In this document: positions 57,302-64,000 of the stretch, piece after piece
Layout of the letters: the number at the start of each line of letters is the position of its first letter
Position numbering within the stretch: the first letter of the stretch is position 1
Source: Paratinospora sagittata
Taxonomy: Eukaryota > Streptophyta > Magnoliopsida > Ranunculales > Menispermaceae
DNA length: 64,000 bases
Assembly: GCA_035771175.1 (NCBI GenBank)
Contig: CM069595.1
Span: 783,122 to 847,121, forward strand
Reading direction: 5' to 3'
The notes under the pieces: generated by a model
The model's input: only the letters and a program-made list of their open reading frames with translations
Database searches by the model: none
What the model was told of the DNA's origin: nothing
Made by a program: the position numbers and the translations under genes

Positions 57302-60300
57302 TATCTAATAGTTATTTATGACAAATCCCTCTTCACACGCACTTTAATTTAGAGATGAAAATTTTATTCAAAAGTTAACGTTGCTCGTTTGGTTCATAAT
57401 TCGAAAGCTAGAATACAACTTAAAAAGTAAAAATTCAAATTTGAAAATAACATGCATCATTTGTAAATTTCAGAAAACTGATTTCAAATTTTAAATGCGG
57501 AAAACTGTATCTGAATCATATTAAACCAAACACACCCCCATCTCTTCAATTTCAGGTATATAGCTAGATATGATCCTGGATGATCTTCAATATTAACAGG
57601 AATGTGATCAAATCAAGCAACACATCAAATGAAATAAGATAAGGACACACTTTAATTTGCAAACTGGAATAATGGCTAATTATCATTATAAATAAATGAT
57701 AAGTGAATAAAATTGAATTGGGTAAAGTGGTGATGGATGGTTGGGCGGGGGTTCTATAGCACCAACCAAAAAGTATGGTATAGTGGATCCCATAAGCTCC
57801 AAAAATGTGGAGACAGCACTATCAGTTCAAATCTTCTCATACCTTTTTCTACAACATAAACCTATTTCTAAGGTAGGCAAAATTGGGAAATCAAACATGA
57901 CAGATGATCTCATATTAGCTAGCTAGGATAGAAAATCAACTATATGTTCTGAAAGTTGTAAGACGTTGTAACTTTACAACTATATATAGATGTACATTGA
58001 CCATTTGACCCTAGGATTCAGATTTTCATGCTTGGGCTTGTTTAGTTTGAAGAACATCTATCAAGTAGGCCGGCAGGATTGACTATCACTCCACCATAAT
58101 CCAGGCCAGCCCATTGACAGCCTCATCTCGATCCTTCACGTCCACTATCTCTAAACCGAATTAAAGGCTGAATTCTGTGATTAAGAAGAAGAATGTTTTA
58201 ATTGTGCCTAGCTAGCTATATATATACAAATTTTCAACTCTTCTTGTTAGTAATTATACATATATAATATTTTGAAATTGATTAAAATATTTTTTTATTT
58301 ATTTTGCATTTTGGAATTTTGAATTTTTTTTGTTTTATCATTTTGAAGTTGAATAATATGCATACATACATACATAAAGAACAAAGGTCATATATATCTC
58401 TTTTGAGGTTAAGGAGATCCACTTGAACATGTTAGACCTAATCTATATATAAGGTAGGAAGATGCCACAATTACTCAAGCTAGTGAATGTATCAGATATT
58501 GGCATTTTAAAAGGAAGAGAAGATAAAATTATGGTTGAAAGGGACGCCCCGCCTCTTTAAAATCTCAAAGTCAGGTAGAATAGTCTCACTCTGAATGGAA
58601 AGAAGGATACCACTCGATGTCAGAATCTCGGTAATAAAAAAAAAAAAAAAGAAGACAAAGAACAAAAGATAATTAGAAATGAATGATGGAGCTAACTATT
58701 TAAGTGGAATATTTAATTTACAGCAGCTCAATGGGAGAGAATAAAGTGAAAAAAATTGAAAGAGCTGGGAAGATAACTACCGATTGAGCTTCTTAATTGA
58801 TCTGTAGTGGGCTTTATTGGGTTTACAAACTAAATAAAAACTTGTGTAAAGGAATGGGGGCAGTGTAATGGGGGTGTTGGAGGCTGGTCTATAAGGTTTA
58901 AGACAATGGAGCTTTATTGGGCACTTCCCACGAGACCCTTAATTTACACTCTAATATATTAACATTCCGCAACTCAAATTCTATCTTCAGCTGTCTTTCT
59001 TTTAAGTGTTAGAAGCTTTGAGCTTTGAATACAAAGGCATTTTAAGAAGAGAAAACTGAAGGGAAGGAGGAGATGCTTAGACTGTACACAAAGTTCATTG
59101 CACCAAAAAAGTCATTGGAGCAAGAGAAAGATGCTCAAGAGAAGCAACAGAGGGAACAACAACAACATCAACCACCGTCACCACTACCACCACCTTTAAT
59201 TTTCTTTTCTATTCTATCTGGTTTCTCACAACCAAATTCCTCTTTCAACCTAGCTTTTCTTAAGATGCAAGCTAACTTGTTTCCCTAATAATTTACATGC
59301 ATGGGATCTATATATAACTGAGAGATGAAAAGGCTGTGTGTGCTTAATTAGCAACCATGCAAGTTAATCAACTAGCTAGAATATTGAATTATATATAGAT
59401 GATCTTGAGTAGTTTAATTAATAATTAATACTCATCCAAATCTATATTAGATCATCACATTAAAGAAAAAAGTGGGAAAGGACGAGGGTAATTAGCGATA
59501 TATACTTTATTTATTTTTTTCTTTTTCCATTTCATTCCCCCTTGTGTCCAGCACTGAGTTGATTGCATGTCTCCTAGAGCTGTCCGGATGTGTCTTCCCT
59601 TTAAGAGGAGTATTGGTTTTGTTTAAAGCCCTAAAAGAAAGCAACTGATCAAGCTTCCAAAACACTTCATTTTTTTAAGAAAAAGAAAAAAGAAAAAAAG
59701 AAAAGCTCCCAAGGTTCAAATCCCTTGCCTCCATCTTGTCTCCTCCCTTCCGTAGCCAATAAATAAACCTCATATATTGATTAATTTCTTCTTTATTATT
59801 ATTATATATATATATATGCGCATACTATAATACTATAGGCTAGCTAGTAGACAGTACCTCACGATCAACCATTTCTTGTTAATTCCCTGTACCAAGTTCA
59901 ATGACTACCTAAATTTCCTCATCCATCTATACTTTTTCAATTCCCCTAATTGAATATTATTATTTAAGTGGATCGTCATGGTTTGAAGACATCCCTGACC
60001 CTTAGGCTCAGGAAGACAAAAGAACAAAATGAACTTTTCAAGCAATACAATACACCTTGGCGATCTTGCTGCTCAAATATTTAATACACATATATAAAGC
60101 AGCAATGCGACCAATGTCCATAACATATTGTGTCATGTCTATGCTCTATGGACCCGACGGCTACGCACCACGATGAACTGATGCACTGGACATAATAAAC
60201 GTGATCTTACTGTGCGAGATTATCCATTAGCTAGCTAATCATGCCACAACACGCATCTCACGTGTGAGACATTTTTTTATCATTTTCAAAAAAAAAAAAA

Positions 60301-61371
60301 AAACCATAATGAGTTAATTAATGCTGATTTATCCTTTGAAATACAAATCATGTAATACCAGCGCGTACATTAATAGTTATACATTATTCATCTTCCTCAT
60401 ATCACTTACACAAAATAATCAAATTATGTAGTCATTTTATATGGTATATATGCGAATTAATTCATCGTATACTTGTGAACAATTTTGTATGTTGTAACTG
60501 GAAAATATTAATTAATTAAAAATGTGAACATAATATTGGTGTTAATTAAGTATTTAATTAATTAACTATCACATATTATAAGAATATCTTAATTATTATT
60601 GTCTTGATGGGGACACGATGAAGTAGTAAAAATAGATCTCAAGTATCAATGTCTTTGGCCAACTGGGAAAGCTGAAACCCCGAGATGTCCCAATAGATTA
60701 ATATATAGACCATGGTATGAAAGAACTCACCAAATAGCACCCATATGAAGATGAGTGTACCCAGCTGATATGCAGTGACGAATGAACGAAGGTTCAAACT
60801 CAAGAGTGACATATTGTTCTTGACCAATTGACCAATGGTGCACGTGACCACTAGTAATTCAAGATCAAGGACTCATATTTATACATATGATGCTTAATAT
60901 GGTTTTGTATTAGTACTAGACAGTAAGATGTGGAAATTAGGGAAAACACGCCGGGACCCCTATGTTTTATGATCTTTAATATATATATATACAGAGTGCA
61001 TAATAGGAATTTTAGCTAGCTAATTATCATTATAATATGGTAATTAATTCATTAATAGCTACTAGCTAGTGTGTAGTGAGGTTGATGAGGGCGTGGTCCA
61101 TGGGTATAGGAAATAATTAAGAAGCTAGCTTGGATGAGTCGTGTGGGGTCTCCTAATTAGCTGATGGGCAGGCCCACGAGAGGTGAAAATGTTGGATCGA
61201 TTAAATGGCTAGACCTAATTAATTGCAGTAGTGTACGTACTAGTAGAGCATAGAGTGATATATCAGTCATGAAAATATATACCTAAATTGATGTCTGGTT
61301 TAATTTGGAGGGTTCTTTTTAAAAAAGGCTGTGGAATGTGTCGTTTTCATAGTTGCATGTGAGGTATAAGG

Positions 61372-61430
<59 letters not shown>

Positions 61431-62650
61431 CAAAAAAGAGTGGGTAGATTGTCTAACCTACAAATATTAATTAAGGGATGAGGAAGAAGAAGATCACGGA
61501 CAGGGACCCCAACTTTTGAAAAATGTTTGCTTGCTTGTCTCCCTCCACAAACCCCGCCTTCCCATTGTACTATTTTTGGTTCGAAAAGAACAGTTTTTGC
61601 ACCATCTCGGTCCAACACTGTTGGTCCATCATCAGTTGCACCAGATGACCAATGGGTCCAATTACGTACATTATTCTCCACATTAGCCAACTGATTTATA
61701 TAGTACAGGACTAATTATTTGGAAGGGTGAATTTAATTAAATTTATATATAATTACCTCTCTTAATTTGACACACATATATCGCATGTGATTTTTTAATT
61801 GCTTCATATGCTACCTTTGAGCAATATAGCTAGAGAGAAATAGTAGAATTTTAAAAGTAATGAGTTGGAGGACCATTAATTATGAGAAGACATCAAATTC
61901 AAGGCTAGTTTATGGGTGGTGGCTGCGGATGCATTACCGGGGCGATCACTATCTGATTGGGTTTTGAATTAGAACAATTGCTTGTATCAAAGAGGTTGAT
62001 TGAGCATTCAAACCCCGTCTTTTAGTCCCCAGCTTGTGGACTTTTGGTGTTAGGAGATCTTTTGCTTATTTTCATTTATGATGTAAACTCTTTTTATTAT
62101 ATTAATATATCATATCTTGTTTCTGTTTCAAAAAAAAAAAAAAAATCTTTAATTGAAAATTGGGCGTCGGTGCAAATTTAATTTCTTGTGTGTTCTCAAA
62201 GGGAACGAATAATAACCATCTGAATGCTCTGTAACAGATGCACATATGTTGGTCCAGTCCCTCCCTGTTAAGAAGGAAGGGGGTCATTAATTTATTCCCT
62301 ATTTAGATGCTATAATTGGTTCCTTATGCCATCGATCAAAGCTGTAGTGACCACTGACAGTTATCTTTGCCGGGGAAGGAATCCATCCCGCCCAGTGCAC
62401 TTGGTCAATATATCCTTCTTATATGTATATCGATCTGTATGTATGCGCGTAGTAGTGGTCCAGTCCATTCCTTGAGAATAGCTGTGCTTAAGTTCTTTGT
62501 GCAGGAATATTAAACTTTATGGGCGCCATAAATCACCAAGTATAAAAACAGACCCATTCAGTTTAAAACAAACAATTATCCAAATAATAGTTAAAAGCTA
62601 TATAGCTGAGATTAATTAATTACCTAAAGAAAAGTAACCTCTATTATAAT
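57302..62650. other. Gene-free DNA between the Mutator-like element and the Aux/IAA gene
   Basis: Over 5 kb of AT-rich DNA with TA, CATA and GA simple repeats and A runs. Open frames at 57741-57926, 59073-59288, 60639-60851, 61319-61690 and 62102-62287 have no recognised family; the 61319-61690 frame is driven by the GA repeat. A LINE-tail-like stretch ends in an A run near 62129-62145. No complete element could be delimited. Confidence 0.45.
61376..61428. repeat. (GA)n microsatellite
   Basis: About 53 nt of near-perfect GA repeat. On the minus strand it would read as alternating Ser-Leu codons. Confidence 0.95.
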
Positions 62651-62679
62651 CATTTCGATCATCAAAAAAGAAACAAAGT

Positions 62680-62685
62680 CACGTG
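62680..62685. promoter_or_regulatory. G-box CACGTG upstream of Aux/IAA gene
   Basis: A perfect palindromic G-box about 380 bp before the ATG. G-boxes are targets of PIF-type bHLH and HY5-type bZIP proteins. Occurrence by chance is possible. Confidence 0.45.
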
Positions 62686-62853
62686 TAGCGTTTGTAATTA
62701 CAGTAAGCAAAGCCAGGTCAGGGGTTTAGATTTTCCATAATAATAATAATTTATAATTTCTTCTAAAAAAATATGTATGTATTGTATAATATATAGCCAA
62801 GCCCGTCAGTTGGGGTTTAATGAGGGCACGTTTTAAGTGCCACGCGTATAACA

Positions 62854-62859
62854 TGTCGG
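62854..62859 (+). promoter_or_regulatory. AuxRE core TGTCGG upstream of Aux/IAA gene
   Basis: TGTCGG is the high-affinity auxin response factor site. It lies about 205 bp before the ATG, a typical place for auxin control of an Aux/IAA gene. Only one clear copy was noted. Confidence 0.5.
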
Positions 62860-62991
62860 CCACCCGGAGGACAATCTAAACCAACGAACGACTCAACTGG
62901 TCCGTTGAAGATCGACCCCTCGTGGTCGTGGTTACTCTCATTCTCATATATACCTACCCTTCTTACTCCTTTCTCCCTCTCTCTATTTGTT

Positions 62992-62999
62992 TATATAAA
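62992..62999 (+). promoter_or_regulatory. Probable TATA box of Aux/IAA gene
   Basis: TATATAAA lies 65-72 bp before the start codon, after a CT-rich stretch. This would give a leader of about 35 nt. Confidence 0.55.
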
Positions 63000-63063
63000 A
63001 AGCAAAGTTGGTGGCTCTTAATCCTTCATTCACTCTTAATTTCATTTATCTCCAACAAATACA

Positions 63064-64000
63064 ATGGGTAGAGCTCCCAATTCCTCATCTTCATCTTCAA
63101 TTGACAGTAGTAGCAGCCACCCTTCTCATTCCACTGCTTATTCTCCTCCTCCACCATCTTCGTCAAGATTTGTGGCACGCAGAGATTTGAGCACAGATCT
63201 AAGGCTTGGACGCGACTACATTTCATCAGCCTCTGATCAACTTCATCACGATTCTTCAAATTCAAGGTATTACTTACAAGTTACACTCATCAACCACACA
63301 CCCCCAACACTTCCTTTCTTTTCTCCCTTAATTTTCAACGCTTAGAATCAATACCAATCCATATTTGGCATCTTTCCTTTTCCTTTTTCTTTTTTTTTTT
63401 TTCCTTCCCTTCTTCTCCGTGCAGTGGTTCTCTTACAGTAGAGATGTTGATAACATTGCTGTGTTAGTACTTATCGATCGAATTCTTTTTTTTTTTTTTT
63501 TGGGGCGCAGTGAGGTACAACCACCCGACTGGCCACCAATTAAAGCGCTTCTGAGGAATACACTTGCAGAGAGAGGAAATAACAGGCATCGCCCTACCTT
63601 CTTTGTGAAGGTTTATATGGAGGGTATTCCAATTGGCAGAAAACTTGACTTGTTTGCCCACCATGGCTACGATGGTCTTATCAGGTCTCTTGCTCAAATG
63701 TTCAGGACCACCATTCTATGTAAGTTCAACTATTTATGCTCAAAGCATTAATTTAGAATGAGTGAATAATATAGATTTTAACTTGGATTAATTCGATTCG
63801 GTTCTCTAGCATTTAGAAAAATTTAACAAATTTAGGAATTTAAGCCATTCCCATTCGATTATGGTTTACTAAATTAAAAAGTTTTTTTTTTCCCCTTTAG
63901 TCTTTTATTTCTCACAAAAAAAAAAAAAAAACCTAATAAAAAGTTTATTCTCCCTTGTCTATTTCCCAAATTAATTTGATACAGTCCCGGATATTGATCG
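63064..64000 (+). CDS. Aux/IAA transcriptional repressor, non-canonical (IAA20/30/31-like), 5' part
   Basis: Aux/IAA proteins bind ARF factors in the nucleus and are removed by the auxin-dependent SCF-TIR1 complex. Exon 1 is 63064-63266, exon 2 63511-63719, and exon 3 starts at 63985 and runs off the window; phases agree. The N-terminus is Ser-rich with [12 protein letters not shown], an incomplete form of the LxLxL repressor motif. The degron region reads [11 protein letters not shown] in place of the canonical GWPPV, so auxin-triggered turnover may be weak. Domain III (PB1) is clear: [20 protein letters not shown], with the conserved Lys, then [13 protein letters not shown]. The layout fits the IAA20/30/31 group. 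The end of domain III and all of domain IV lie outside the window. Confidence 0.88.

Noticed and set aside
59073..59288. Small plus-strand frame (71 codons, Gln/Pro-rich) with purine-rich leader-like sequence before it
   Set aside because: No recognised family, low-complexity composition and no splice or promoter support beyond chance.
59711..59735. GGTTCAAATCC box suggesting a tRNA gene
   Set aside because: No matching D arm, anticodon arm or acceptor stem upstream; the preceding sequence is an A/G run.
61319..61690. Minus-strand frame of 123 codons
   Set aside because: Its core is a Ser-Leu run produced by the GA microsatellite.
63424..63510. Alternative acceptor (GTGCAG at about 63424) for Aux/IAA exon 2
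   Set aside because: The acceptor at 63510 joins in phase directly to the degron-region sequence; the earlier one would add an unrelated stretch including a poly-T run.

Overview
The window reads as nuclear DNA of a flowering plant, almost certainly a eudicot. Its genes are split by AT-rich GT-AG introns, intergenic DNA is rich in A/T runs and microsatellites, and all recognisable proteins belong to land-plant families. No bacterial-type operon, rRNA, convincing tRNA gene or CRISPR array was seen. The species cannot be fixed from the sequence.

The left half (about 3-34.5 kb) is gene-dense. In order: an HYH/HY5-type bZIP factor (minus, 3174-7298); an eight-exon, probably plastid-targeted small membrane protein (minus, 9687-13944); a two-exon acidic repeat protein (plus, 18073-21461); a broken cytochrome P450 (minus, 22120-22783); a CHMP7-type ESCRT-III gene (plus, 23417-27233) that carries a one-base frameshift in exon 7 on my reading; an intronless PPR protein (plus, 27698-30031); and a PIF3-type bHLH factor (minus, 31404-34474). 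For the five intact multi-exon genes (HYH-like, membrane protein, acidic protein, PIF3-like and the visible part of the Aux/IAA gene) the exon phases join in frame; CHMP7 joins only if one missing base is allowed. Small elements are scattered here: a right-truncated Mutator-like copy, two polyA retroposons with clear target-site duplications, and a Tourist-like MITE in a CHMP7 intron.

The right half (about 34.5-63 kb) is gene-poor and made of nested transposons. A decayed Ty1/copia element (38468-46900; paired LTRs, 5-bp TSD) contains a second LTR fragment, which in turn contains a 2.5-kb solo LTR with its own 5-bp TSD. A related LTR lies in reverse orientation at 49348-54861, joined to a Ty3/gypsy integrase-end fragment and interrupted by a further 2.87-kb LTR-like insertion. 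Two related MITEs sit head to tail at 48343-49189, and a 1133-bp Mutator-like element with a perfect 9-bp TSD lies at 56160-57292. The window ends in the first exons of an Aux/IAA gene (63064 onward), preceded by a TATA box, a G-box and an AuxRE core.

Functionally, two antagonistic light-signalling transcription factor families (HYH and PIF3) lie within about 30 kb of each other and an auxin repressor lies at the far edge; the remaining genes are housekeeping or unknown. I found no convincing new multi-gene system. The most useful leads are a perfect 24-bp hairpin near the left end, a cassette-exon-like island in the HYH intron, the CHMP7 frameshift, the clustered palindromes in LTR DNA, and the element-in-element structures.
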